Part shown: positions 18,190-27,920 of the stretch, one piece after another
Layout of the letters: every line of letters begins with the position of its first letter
How positions within the stretch are numbered: the stretch's first letter is position 1
Assembly: GCA_951640165.1 (NCBI GenBank)
Contig: OX621261.1
Span: 1,054,001-1,118,000, forward strand
DNA length: 64,000 nucleotides
Source: Pseudoips prasinana
Taxonomy: Eukaryota > Arthropoda > Insecta > Lepidoptera > Nolidae
Direction: 5' to 3'
Program-made: the position numbers and the translations under genes
Notes under the pieces: generated by a model
Database searches by the model: none
Told to the model about the DNA's origin: nothing
The model's input: the letters and a program-made list of their open reading frames with translations, nothing else

Positions 18190-20560
18190 AAAGAAATCCA
18201 AATCAAAAATGTCATTCACTGGAGAAAATAGAGCTCTGTGCTGAACCGTTAACCCCCGATATCAACTTCTTAGTGTTACATCTGAACATTAGAAGTTTAC
18301 GGCGTCACTTTGATGACTTACTTGTCACTATCAAACGCTTGAACTACCTTTCCGATGTTATAGTATTATCTGAGTGCTGGCTGGGTGAAGAACCAGTCAT
18401 TCCACATATTCCTGGGTATGAGTCATATCAAACCAAAAACTACATAAATAAGAGTGGTGGCGTCACAGCCTACGTTAGGGATGCATGGAGTGCAACTGTT
18501 AATGAACCGCAATGTGTCGAATGTAATTGCCTCCAACTTACCATAAATAATAAAATTACAGTATTGGGTATATACAGATCACCCTCATTTAAAAACTTAA
18601 ACAAGTTTATGTCGTTCCTGGACTGTACCTTAAACGATATTAACGTCCATGACTCAATTATACTTACTGGTGACATCAACATAGATATTTGTAGTGACCA
18701 ATCGAACGATCAGTGCTCTGAATATTTATGCCTATTAGCTAGTCACCAACTTCTTAGTGCTATCTCAATACCGACTAGAGGCACTGCATGTCTAGACCAT
18801 ATGTTTGTGAAAGATCGCTTCACATGTGTTGGAATGGTTTGTCGATCTGGTTTGACGGACCACGACATTTGTCTCCTCAGCATGTCTGGCCGGCACACGG
18901 AACGTATAGGCACCTCCAACAACACTAGGCCAAAAATTCACATACCTAAAATTACTAACGACCTCCAGTCTACCAGTTGGGAAGCAATTTACAAAATGTC
19001 TGATCCAAATAATGCTGCCAGTGTATTTGACCTAACTTTGAATACCTACAATATTGCAAAAAAATACAGAAACGGTTGTCGTTAAACGAACTCGCAGAAT
19101 TATAAAGCCTTGGATCACACCTGGCCTCATAAGATGCCAAATAAACCGCGACAAGCTACACTCTCAAAGTAGGAACAATCCCAATAATCTTATTCTTCAA
19201 ATAGCATACAAAAGATACAGAAACTTTCTTTATAATCTACAAAAACGAATCAAACACGCTTATGAGACTCAATTACTTAAAGATAATCAAAATAACCCAA
19301 AAAAATGTGGAAATCAATAAAAGAAATATGTCATATGTCAAAGAACCACTCAGCTCCGATAGAATTGACCAAAATCTGCTCAAACCCCGTCGAATCACTC
19401 AATCACTGCAACACGTACTTCTCAAATATTGGCAGAAATTTGACTGACAGGGTTCTATCAAGGCTCAATGTTTCTGAAATGGCCCTCGCTTCGGAATGTC
19501 GTCCAAAAGTACAACCCACAAATGGGGGCTCATTCTTCCTGCAACCAACTGATCCCGCTGAAGTTAGTAAGCTTATTGAAGATCTCAAGAATGAAAGCGC
19601 CCAGGCCTTGATGGTTACACTTCTAAATTAATAAAGCTTATAAAACATTTTATAATAGGACCTTTAACTCACATTTACAATATCAGCTTGAATGCAGGAG
19701 TCTTTCCTCAATGTTGGAAAACTTCTGTTGTTACCCCTATTCATAAGGACGGCGAGAAACTGACACCGGGAAACTATAGACCAAGCTCTTTACTGAGTAT
19801 ATTTTCTAAGCTTTTAGAAAAACTAGTCAATAAGCGTCTAACTGGCTTTCTGGAGAAAAACCATCTTCTCTCAGAAAAACAATTCGGTTTTCGTTGCAAT
19901 AAGTCCACTGAGGACACGGTGGTATCGTTGGTGGATGCGGTGTCGAAATCTTTGGATAAGAATGATTGTTCCTTGGCCATATTTTTAGATCTATCAAAGG
20001 CATTTGACACCGTATCCGTCCCGATATTACTTCGCAAGCTCGAGGTCATGGGCGTGAGAGGTATCGCACTTGAGTGGTTCCAGAGCTACCTCACAAACTG
20101 GCGTCAATGTTCAAGAGTAGGGTCTATTATCAGCGAGCAGAGGGATATCGATGTAGGAACTCCTCAGGGAAGCATTTTAGGACCAACTTTGTTCTGTATC
20201 TACATAAACGACATTTTAGATATAGACGTTCCTAATGCTGAAATCCTGTGTTATGCGGACGACACCGCAGTTATCTTTCGAGAAAAGTCCTGGAGTGAGG
20301 TGCTTACTGTAGCTGATATAGGGATGGAAACTATTGCTTCATGGTTAGACCAAAACCTTCTCACACTTAATCTTAATAAAACCAAGTACGTTGCATTTCA
20401 CAAGACCCTGGCTTCGAGACCACCATCACTGCCGCCTCTTACTATTCATAACTGTGGCAACAAAGATAAATTTGGTTGCAACTGTGACTCAATTGCTAAC
20501 ACACCTTCAATTCAATGTCAATTGTTTAGTGTAATAAATGCTATTTTGTTAAATAAATAA
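18190..20560 (+). pseudogene. LINE D3 ORF2: endonuclease + reverse transcriptase, frameshifted
   Basis: Frame 1 (18190-19060): endonuclease with LHLNIRSL, LSECWLGEE, TGDINID, CLDHMFV and GLTDHDICLL. Frame 2 (19054-19310): linker KPWITPGLIRC. Frame 3 (19305-19620): TYFSNIG to LKNES. Frame 4 (19620-20560): GNYRPSSLLSIFSK, LDLSKAFDTVS, GTPQGSILGPTLF and CYADDTAVIF. The first two shifts lie at A7 runs (near 19060 and 19305) and the third in a C run near 19605. After the zinc-like HNCGNKDKFGCNC segment the thumb and C-terminal domain are missing (junction near 20490). A/T-rich tail to about 20580. CR1-group, possibly Daphne-like. Confidence 0.8.
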
Positions 20561-20581
20561 ATAAAAATAAAAAATAAAATA

Positions 20582-20690
20582 AAAAAATGGGACATTTACA
20601 CAATTACTCGAAGGTTCCATAGTAAAGCCTTTGCATAAAAAGACGATAAAACGAAAAGGAGTAATTATAGAACTGTAGCGTAAAATTTTT
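20582..20690 (+). pseudogene. LINE J1 part 1: reverse transcriptase fingers
   Basis: Reads KDDKTKRSNYRTVA, the fingers motif equivalent to ..NYRPI.. in related LINEs. It stops at the SINE at 20691, and the downstream continuation is found at 25831. This is the left piece of an interrupted LINE. Confidence 0.65.
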
Positions 20691-20830
20691 GTCACCGTAG
20701 CCTAGTTGGTAGTGTTCCTGCCTACGAAGCTGGTGGTCCTGGGTTCGAATCCCGGTAAGTGCAAATATTTGTGTGATGAGCACGAATATTTGTTTCTGAG
20801 TCATGGATGTTTTCTATGTATATAAGTATT
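20691..20830 (+). mobile_element. SINE-a, 5' half (tRNA head)
   Basis: Pol III boxes TAGCCTAGTTGGTAG (A) and GGGTTCGAATCCCGG (B), then GAGCACGAATATTTGTTTCTG and TATATAAGTATTTAT. It is cut by the 3' end of LINE K1. The intact order, seen in SINE-b, puts the missing 3' half at 25728-25830. Confidence 0.85.
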
Positions 20831-20980
20831 TATTTATTTATTTATTTATTTATACTTCAGTACTATTGAAATGTACATAGGCGGACTTAATGCCAAAGGC
20901 ATTTTCTAACAGTCAACCTTAGGGTAGTGCAGAGAGATCATGGCAGGTGCACTTGGGTATAAAAAAAAGTATTTACTTAC

Positions 20981-21045
20981 TATAATTATAAATAATAATA
21001 ATGACGAACATATAGTGTTCGTCATTATTATTATTTATAATTATA
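20981..21045. repeat. Perfect 30-bp inverted repeat, 5-bp loop
   Basis: Arms 20981-21010 and 21016-21045 are exact reverse complements (TATAATTATAAATAATAATA... / ...TATTATTATTTATAATTATA); loop TATAG. It lies in the K1 3'UTR. The corresponding part of K2 shows no such hairpin. Confidence 0.95.
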
Positions 21046-21226
21046 TTCTATAAATATATACAATACATACTATACAATAAATACCATATGCTTTAATCTA
21101 ATGAATACTATACTATAACGTATTATACTATAATAAATAAAATTATTAAAATTATTGATGAGACGTTTCTGCGTGAAGCTTCTTGCAAATATGCTCACGT
21201 ACTTTCTTTTTAAACGCATAGCGAGT

Positions 21227-24100
21227 CTAAGCCATCCTGATTCCAACCGGAAGCTCATTCCAAAGAAGGATAGATTGGACAAAGAAAGAGGAATGAATAA
21301 AGTCAGAGCTATGTGGTGGACATCGTAAAAGACGATTATGACTAGAGCGGAGAGTTTTACTATGAGTAGCAAAAAGATATTGAAAGTGAGGCGTTAAGTA
21401 AGAAGGAACAGTAGGAGAGTCCAGTATGGAGAAAAGTGTGGTGAGCGCTCTTAAATTTCTTCGCTGGCGAATGGGCAACCAGTTTAACTGGGTGCGGTAA
21501 GCAGACACATGATCATACTTACGTAGATTGAAAACGAATCGAATGCAGTTATTTAGAAGTCGGTCAAGTTTGTTAAGAAGATCTGCATTCAGGTCAAAGT
21601 AGCACACATCACCATAGTCGATAATGGGAAAGATTAGAGTCTGCACAAGCATTTCTTTTGTTCTGGATGGAAGGAAATTTTTAAGCCTATAAAATGCCCT
21701 TAACATTCCAGTGATTCTCTGACTGATGCCAGAAATATGGCTTTGCCAGTTTAGATTGCTGTCAATTACCAATCCCAGATCCTTGACTTTTTGGCTAATG
21801 GGTATGTGATAGTTGTCAAATATAATAGGGGGCAAAGTGCCAACATCTACCTTGCACAACATTCTTGAGCTACCCACTATGATTGCTTGGCACTTTAACG
21901 GGTTGACGGTTAATCCAAACTTATCTGACGAGATTTTTAAAAATTGTAAGTCTCGATTTATTTTATCAATTGCCTCTGATAAACTATCAACACTCGCCTG
22001 GGTGTACAGTTGCAGGTCGTCAGCATATAGATGATACGCACTCTGAAGATCCTGAGTTAAGAGGTTTATAAATACTGAAAACAAAAGAGGTGAGAGAATA
22101 CCGCCTTGAGGGACACCAGTTTCTAAGTTGCACCAATTTGACGACGCTTTGCCATGGAAAACTGACTGCTGGCGCCCTCGAAAATAAGATGAAAACCATT
22201 CCAGCGCTTCATCTGAGATCATAAGATGGGAGAGGATGGTTAAAAGGATGTCGTGACTGACGGTATTAAAAGCATTTGAAAAGTCGATCAACACCAGCAC
22301 AGTGAGGCTGGTCGCCTCCATGCCGGTTCTAATATCGCCAGTCACTTTAAGGAGCGCCGTGGTGGTACTGTGCCCTGGTCGGAATCCGGATTGTAAGGGG
22401 CTTATCAGCTCATTGGATAGCACAAAATGGGACAGCTGTTTGTAGACACAGGACTCGAGCACTTTAGACAGGAAAGGAAGGATGGAGATAGGACGATAAT
22501 GACTAGGAAGTGTGGGATTTGAAATCTTGGGAAGTGGACGAACGTGAGCGTTTCGCCATATGGAAGGGAAAAGTCCGGAATCAAGGGAAAAATTTATAAT
22601 GTGGGAGATTGCAGGCAACAGTTGGTCAAGGATTGGTAATATCATGCGTCGGCTAATTTCATCGCAGCCAACTGCATTGGATTTGATGGACAGGATAATC
22701 TTTTTAATCTCATTCGAATCGACTGGGGAAAAGTGAAAAGCATTAATGTTAGGACGCGTTAGACCATTTAAAAATGTGATAGTCTGAGCCTTGGTCTGAT
22801 GATCCATAGGAGAAGTCGTAGAGAAAAAATGATTAAGATCATCTAGTCCAATTGAGGTGGGAAGGTCTAAGTTACGCGATTTGCCGATACCAAGAGTCCC
22901 AAGGAACTTCCAGATACCGGCAGGAGAAGAAGATGAAATGTTGTCTTGAATATGACGGCGTTTAGCATTGCGTACCATCTGATTACACTTATTCCTAGCA
23001 ACTTTGTAATTGTTCCAGTTTTCGTCGGAACGGTTACGTTTAAATTTACGAAAGGCGCGGTCCCTACGTTTCATTGCCATCAAAATCCCTTGCGTCATCC
23101 ATGGTGCTGGTGGATGCCTCACAGTAACTTTTTTAACAGGTGCATGAATGTCGTATAACTTAGTTACCGCTTGACTGAAAAATAGTACCTTTTCGTCTAT
23201 CGACTCGGATTTATACAGAATTTCCCAGTTTACCTCAGAAGCATCCTTACACAGGTTTTCGACATTCATCCGAACAAAAGAACGCAAATGCAGAACTTGA
23301 GGTTTAGGTTTGGGTGGCTTAAGGATGTAGGATAGGAAAATTAGGTCATGATGGGAAAATCCGGGAGCATCATGTTGCCCATAAGAGGAGACTAAAGATG
23401 GATTAGAGGTAAGGATTAGGTCGAGCCAAGTATCATTACCCGAGGCATTGTGGTGAGTGGCTTGCAATGGCAAGACATGTAAGCTACTTGACTCGACTAT
23501 GTGTATGAGTTTACGGGAACGGGGAGAGTTTGGTACAAGGAGGTTGGTATTGAAATCTCCCATGATGATGTGGTGAACATACTCCGAACCCAAAGATTCT
23601 AAAACCAATTCTAAATCAGTGAAATAATCAACATTGGGTGGATTGTATACGACACCAATAATGGTTTTGGACATTTTGACAGAAACCTCAAGAAAAAGAA
23701 ACTCGGCAGTGGCAGAATTACATGAAGAAATAGCGACAATCTTATATGGGAGGTCGGATCTCAAATAAATGGCAACACCACCACCGCCTTTACCTATTCG
23801 GTCATTACGAATAAGAATATAACCAGGAAGAGGATACAAGATAGAAAGAAGGTGAGGTTTGAGCCAGCTCTCGGAAATCAGGATGGCATGTACATTACCT
23901 ATCGAAAACGCTTCAAGTAGATCGCTATAATGACTAGGGATGCTTTGGGCATTCAGATGACAGACATTCAGTGAATACCTATGACCTGCAGCAAACTTAT
24001 CGTTTAAAAATTCACCAAGCGTGTCCCCAATCGAACGAAAGCTATTGTCATCAGATGATATAGCAGAGTGAAATGACTCATCATCAGAACTGTACGGCAT
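21227..24100 (-). CDS. LINE K1 ORF2: AP endonuclease / reverse transcriptase
   Basis: 957 codons from ATG 24100, chosen because copy K4 starts with the same acidic motif (M.Y.SDD..F). The longer in-frame extension upstream only reads through the AT microsatellite as IYIYIY. Endonuclease: HLNAQSI near residue 50, ISESWL, GKGGGGVAIYL, IMGDFN near 180, SHHDLIFL near 248. Reverse transcriptase: HYRPISILPFLSKV, LVLIDFSNAFNTVS, GVPQGGILSPLLF and YADDLQLY near 691. The frame ends at TAG 21229-21227. Alignment with K2 shows the family continues about 24 codons (basic KKK-rich tail) to a TAA at 21154-21152, so the stop is probably premature. All catalytic motifs are present. Confidence 0.88.
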   Translation of the reverse strand: MPYSSDDESFHSAISSDDNSFRSIGDTLGEFLNDKFAAGHRYSLNVCHLNAQSIPSHYSDLLEAFSIGNVHAILISESWLKPHLLSILYPLPGYILIRNDRIGKGGGGVAIYLRSDLPYKIVAISSCNSATAEFLFLEVSVKMSKTIIGVVYNPPNVDYFTDLELVLESLGSEYVHHIIMGDFNTNLLVPNSPRSRKLIHIVESSSLHVLPLQATHHNASGNDTWLDLILTSNPSLVSSYGQHDAPGFSHHDLIFLSYILKPPKPKPQVLHLRSFVRMNVENLCKDASEVNWEILYKSESIDEKVLFFSQAVTKLYDIHAPVKKVTVRHPPAPWMTQGILMAMKRRDRAFRKFKRNRSDENWNNYKVARNKCNQMVRNAKRRHIQDNISSSSPAGIWKFLGTLGIGKSRNLDLPTSIGLDDLNHFFSTTSPMDHQTKAQTITFLNGLTRPNINAFHFSPVDSNEIKKIILSIKSNAVGCDEISRRMILPILDQLLPAISHIINFSLDSGLFPSIWRNAHVRPLPKISNPTLPSHYRPISILPFLSKVLESCVYKQLSHFVLSNELISPLQSGFRPGHSTTTALLKVTGDIRTGMEATSLTVLVLIDFSNAFNTVSHDILLTILSHLMISDEALEWFSSYFRGRQQSVFHGKASSNWCNLETGVPQGGILSPLLFSVFINLLTQDLQSAYHLYADDLQLYTQASVDSLSEAIDKINRDLQFLKISSDKFGLTVNPLKCQAIIVGSSRMLCKVDVGTLPPIIFDNYHIPISQKVKDLGLVIDSNLNWQSHISGISQRITGMLRAFYRLKNFLPSRTKEMLVQTLIFPIIDYGDVCYFDLNADLLNKLDRLLNNCIRFVFNLRKYDHVSAYRTQLNWLPIRQRRNLRALTTLFSILDSPTVPSYLTPHFQYLFATHSKTLRSSHNRLLRCPPHSSDFIHSSFFVQSILLWNELPVGIRMA

Positions 24101-24102
24101 AC

Positions 24103-24105
<3 letters not shown>

Positions 24106-24152
<47 letters not shown>
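24106..24152. repeat. (TA)n microsatellite between K1 ORF1 and ORF2
   Basis: About 23 TA units immediately 5' of the ORF2 ATG on the minus strand. K4 has a shorter A/T-rich stretch at the same place, so this region is intrinsically TA-rich in the family. Confidence 0.95.
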
Positions 24153-24156
<4 letters not shown>

Positions 24157-24748
24157 AAATATAAACAATAAAATATTCACAATAAAATAATAAGGCTTTT
24201 TGGGGTGCAATATTTAAATCAAACCTAAATCTCTGCACCACCCGCCAGCGTACAAGTACACTACTACACATTACATCTAAAACATAAAACATTACAATAA
24301 AGTTATATACGTAAAAGAGAATAAGAAAGTAATAACGAGAAAGAAAATTACAATAAAGAAGATGTCCAGTGGGTAAAACGTCCAAAGGTACACAACTTGC
24401 TCACATTCCGTGCAATAAAGTTACGGCATGAAAGGGAACATAATTACAGTTACATTGACTTCTGTCAATATGACATAAATTTGTTTTGTATTCACGAAAA
24501 ATTAATGAACGAAACATACCTACAAAAGAACAAATAGAACAAGATATTCGATGTTTAAAGAAAAATCAATCGAGTATATCGAGGGTAAATAAATTAAACA
24601 TGAAACTTGTATGTAGCGTAAACCGCTCATTGCATGAGACATTCTAAAAGATGATACAAAAACTAATTGGATATGTACGGTAAGTAACAACAACAATTTA
24701 TGTTAATACTGGGATATTACGTTACACACAACACAGTGAACTAACTGT

Positions 24749-25480
24749 CTAATGCACTATATTTTTCAGCTTGCCTGGGTCGACCTTATTAGAACTCGAA
24801 GATCCCTGCGACGCCTTTGGATACCTGGCTATGAGTGCAGTCAGCTCTTCATGCGAAGTTACTCGGTGCCGTTTTCCATCTGCTGTTTTAACGAAAATCG
24901 TCCCATCCTGGGACCATACAGAACGAAATCCAAAATATACTTTCGTTTGGGAGAAGACAGCTTGCCTAGCTTTAGTGAGAAATTCCTTCACAGAGATGGA
25001 GGATCCTTTTAACCTGGATTTAGCACTCCAGATTGCCGATTTCTCCTGTATACGAGATAGCCGTACGAGAATAGGACGATGACGCTCTTTACTTGGGGTC
25101 CCAAGCCTGTGACATACCTTAATGGATGATGCAGAGATGTCAGTAAGCCCCAACTTGTTGTTAAAGACATCCAACAGTAACTCAGAGCAGTTTTCTTTCT
25201 CGTTCTCAAGGATGCCAGAGAATACAAGTGCCTTCCTTCGACTTCTAGTTTCAAGAGCATCGATTTGATGGGAACATTCTATAATTTGTTGCCGTAGAAG
25301 ACCAAGGATGTTGTATGTAAGCTCCTTGAAAGACCGGAGCTCTTCGGCAACCTTTGCCACGGTGTCCTTCTGACCGGAAGTACCAGCATTCTGCAGCTGA
25401 CTTTGAAGGTCATCAAATTTCTTGGCAATATTCTCCTCAAGTTTGTGCTGTGTTGACAAAATCTGAGACATTTGACTCAT
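24749..25480 (-). CDS. LINE K1 ORF1: RNA-binding chaperone-like protein
   Basis: 243 codons, intact, ATG at 25480-25478. The N-terminal ~85 residues are heptad-rich (HKLEENIAKKFDDLQSQLQ) and likely a coiled coil. An RRM-like middle follows (KALVFSGILENEKENCSELL), then a C-terminal domain (KSAIWSAKSRLKGSSISVKE, FLTKARQAVF, DGTIFVKTADGKRH) resembling L1 ORF1p/FP-like modules. Such proteins trimerise and coat the element RNA in the cytoplasm. Only the last third is present in copy K4 (53655-53977). A 648-base spacer separates it from ORF2. Confidence 0.82.
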   Translation of the reverse strand: MSQMSQILSTQHKLEENIAKKFDDLQSQLQNAGTSGQKDTVAKVAEELRSFKELTYNILGLLRQQIIECSHQIDALETRSRRKALVFSGILENEKENCSELLLDVFNNKLGLTDISASSIKVCHRLGTPSKERHRPILVRLSRIQEKSAIWSAKSRLKGSSISVKEFLTKARQAVFSQTKVYFGFRSVWSQDGTIFVKTADGKRHRVTSHEELTALIARYPKASQGSSSSNKVDPGKLKNIVH

Positions 25481-25727
25481 CTTGGTTACAATCCAGAGAT
25501 ATTAGTTATGTGCAGTGAAGTGTAGTTGTTGAGCTGGCAGGTGGTGTGAATATGGTTGCAAATCACATAAAACTTTGTACCAACGTAAGTACTACAAATT
25601 TAAGTATAGTGCACAGCAAATTCATGTAAAAATACTGATGAAATACTTTAAATTAAATTAAAATATTAAGAAGCAAATTGAAACACATCTATACTTTTCT
25701 AACACCTACCCGCAAAAAAAAAAAATC

Positions 25728-25830
25728 TATCTATATAAGTATGTATATCGTCGCCTGGTACCCATAGTACAAGCTTTGCTTAGTTTGGGGCTAGGATGAT
25801 CTGTGTGACATTGTCCCTAGATATTATTAA
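25728..25830 (+). mobile_element. SINE-a, 3' half (shared SINE tail)
   Basis: TATATAAGTATGTATATCGT, CCATAGTACAAGCTTTGC and GTCCCTAGATATTATTA. It completes the head at 20691-20830 when LINE K1 is removed, matching the order in SINE-b. Confidence 0.8.
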
Positions 25831-26640
25831 AGATATTATTTGAAAAGGTAATAACCGTGTCTGTACAAAAATTTAGAAAGCAATGGCATTTTCTGCGAGG
25901 AACAGATGGGCTTCAGAAAAAATTAAAAATTTATGATGGCCATACACATGTTTCTTGAGCAAATGCATCTTAATATGGATAAGAGGAAACCAGTTGCGGC
26001 AATATATATGGACATGTCTAGGGCATTTCATTTCGTAGATCATGACATTCTCTTGAAAAAAACTGTATAGTTATGGTGTCAGAGGCAATGTGCTAGACCT
26101 AATACGATCTTATTTAAAGGACAGAAAACAAATGACACCAATAAGTCAAGTAAGCGTTAAGTCTTAAGACTGAATTTTTATACTCATCATATTACTATAG
26201 TCCTTACATGCGGTGTTCCACAGGGATCTGTATTGGGACCATTATTATTCATTTGCTACATCAACGATTTTCCCCATGTCAACAATCATCAAATTTCGTT
26301 ATTTGCTTATGTCAGCAGTGCTGACATAAGCTGCTTTATAGCAAGGAAAATTAAAAAAATATTGAAAATGACATTAACACAAGCCTAATATCTATAGTTA
26401 AATAAGAATAACCTCAAAATCAACTTAACTAAAACCAGAATTATGAATTTTAAGCTAAGACAAATAGGACAACTACAGTTACAGACTAATTATAAAGATG
26501 ACTTACTTAATTCATGAAACCGACATTAGTATAGACAATGATATGTCTTGGAGAACTAAAATTGATTTTGTGTGTACAAAACTAAGTAAATTTTTGGTAT
26601 GCGCTCTATATTCTTGGTAAAACAACAAATGGGGCCCTTC
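25831..26640 (+). pseudogene. LINE J1 part 2: reverse transcriptase palm
   Basis: Continues J1 after the SINE: FEKVI-like, [37 protein letters not shown]. The active site expected as FADD reads FAYV at 26302-26313, caused by a small inverted duplication (26305-26331). Several stops and frame changes. Same family as the minus-strand J2 (51758-58766). Confidence 0.75.
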
Positions 26641-26775
26641 AAAAAAGGGAGTTGTAAGGTTTCTAAAAGGTCGGCAACGCGCTAATGATGCCCCTGGTGT
26701 TGCAAGCGTTCATAGGCTACGGGGACCACTTACCATCTGGTGGGCCGTATGCTTGTTTGCTAACTAAGTTGTGTA
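26641..26775 (+). mobile_element. CR1-like 3' tail, 5'-truncated, inserted in J1
   Basis: Contains AAAGGTCGGCAACGCGC, CACTTACCATCTGGTGGGCC and GCTTGTTTGC, then a short A tail. The same tail occurs at 28890-29000, 31889-32110 (minus) and 41946-42081. It splits J1 between the palm and C-terminal domain. Exact 5' edge uncertain. Confidence 0.7.
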
Positions 26776-26980
26776 AAAAAATACAACTGCACTTCCAACA
26801 GCTTATCATGGTTATGTTGCGTCTACTCTACGATATGGTCTGATATTCTAGGGCTACGGAACTAATGTTGAAGACGTAGTAATCGCACAAAAAAGTGCAG
26901 ACGTGCTATTTGTGGGATTAAACAAATGGAATCATGCAAGCCACATTTCCACAAATTTAATATATTGACTGTACCGTCAT

Positions 26981-27013
<33 letters not shown>

Positions 27014-27285
27014 TTTATAAACACATGTATCTATTTAGGGTAAAACTGAAAGTCAACGTCGCTAAAACACATTTGTTATCCACAAACACAGCGTTCCTTT
27101 ACAAAAGTGTATATGCAATGGCACGGATGGCACCGGATGGCATGTATAACAAAATGTCTGACCAGATGAAGTACAACAAAAATATTGAAGAATTTAAGTG
27201 AAATCTTCATAAGTTAATAGTTGCCATGGAGTATTACTCCTTTAGGGAATACTTTGATGACAAACGAATAAAGTAATAATATGAC
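26776..27285 (+). pseudogene. LINE J1 part 3: reverse transcriptase C-terminal domain
   Basis: Reads TAYHGYVASTLRYGL-like sequence, CRRAICGIKQMESCKPHFHK, FNILTVPSLYIYI and a terminus ending GAATAAAG at about 27267. This matches J2 (52300-51758 minus: TAYHGYAESIIRYG, KILTMPCLYLYE). A (TA)n tract at about 26982-27013 interrupts the frame. Confidence 0.7.
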
Positions 27286-27287
27286 GG

Positions 27288-27417
27288 TCACCGTAGCCTA
27301 GTTGGTAGTGCTCCTGCCTACGAAGCTGGTGGTCCTGGGTTCGAATCCCGTAAGTGCAAATATTTGTGTGAAGAGCACGAATATTTGTTTCTGAGTCATG
27401 GATGTTTTCTATATAAT
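27288..27417 (+). mobile_element. SINE-b, 5' half
   Basis: Same tRNA head as SINE-a: TAGCCTAGTTGGTAGTGC and GGGTTCGAATCCC, then GAGCACGAATATTTGTTTCTG. It is cut by a minus-strand SINE at 27418 and its 3' half resumes near 27795. Confidence 0.82.
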
Positions 27418-27793
27418 AATAATGTCCTCCTAGCCGAATTTCGGCCACGGCGGCCAGTCTCAACAGAGATTAGCCATCTACGCGGGACATATTATAGTGC
27501 TCGAGTGTGTGCGCAAACACAGGAGCACTTTCTATTCCATCGCTCTCATGATCCGATGGGACGCCTATGCGACATGACCGGAAAGAGGTCAGGTACAGGA
27601 CCGACGGCTATACGTGCTCTCCGAGGCACGGGGGTATAATACCGCCAACTCCCAGACTTCGGGCTGATGCTGAGAATTTTTCTTTTTACAGAAAAGTCCC
27701 AAAATCACTTTTTGGCCCGACCCGGGATTTGAACCCAGGACCTCGTTCTCTGCGGGTGAACACGCTACCGCTAGACCAAAGAGACTTTTCTAT
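27418..27793 (-). mobile_element. SINE-c, different tRNA-headed SINE, minus strand, nested in SINE-b
   Basis: On the minus strand it begins near 27785 with A box TGGTCTAGCGGTAG and B box GGGTTCAAATCCC, i.e. a tRNA-like head. The body follows (GCCGTGGCCGAAATTCGG near its 3' end). Plus-strand open frames here are artefacts. It interrupts SINE-b, so it is younger than SINE-b. Confidence 0.72.
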
Positions 27794-27920
27794 ATATATA
27801 TATATATATATATAAGTATTTATCTATCTACATAAGTATGTATATCGTCGCCTGGTACCCATAGTACAAGCTTTGCTTAGTTTGGGGCTAGGATGATCTG
27901 TGACATTGTCGAAAAGAAAA
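27794..27920 (+). mobile_element. SINE-b, 3' half (shared tail)
   Basis: TATATATAAGTATTTATCTA, then CATAGTACAAGCTTTGCTTA and GATCTGTGACATTGTC. Same tail as SINE-a. Confidence 0.78.

Larger units (their letters stand above)
20831..25727 (-). mobile_element. LINE K1, full-length two-ORF element
   Basis: About 4.9 kb, minus strand, inserted in SINE-a so both edges are defined by the split SINE. Order on the minus strand: 5'UTR (about 25727-25481), ORF1 (25480-24749), spacer with an AT microsatellite, ORF2 (24100-21227), 3'UTR, and a (TAAA)n-type tail at 20831-20865. The 3'UTR shares GGCGGACTTAATGCCA (plus strand) with copy K2. CR1/Jockey-superfamily by its endonuclease and reverse transcriptase. 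It is the most complete K copy of the five (others 33655, 37684, 53655, 62890). Confidence 0.85.

Noticed and set aside
20691..20770. tRNA gene
   Set aside because: A and B boxes are present, but the sequence continues into a SINE body, recurs at 27288, and lacks clear acceptor-stem pairing.
24101..24385. Upstream 95-codon extension of K1 ORF2
   Set aside because: It reads through the TA microsatellite as IYIYIY. The K4 homologue starts at the acidic motif equivalent to 24100.
27364..27815. Plus-strand open frames with FFLF and R-rich segments
   Set aside because: They are the reverse complement of a tRNA-headed SINE.
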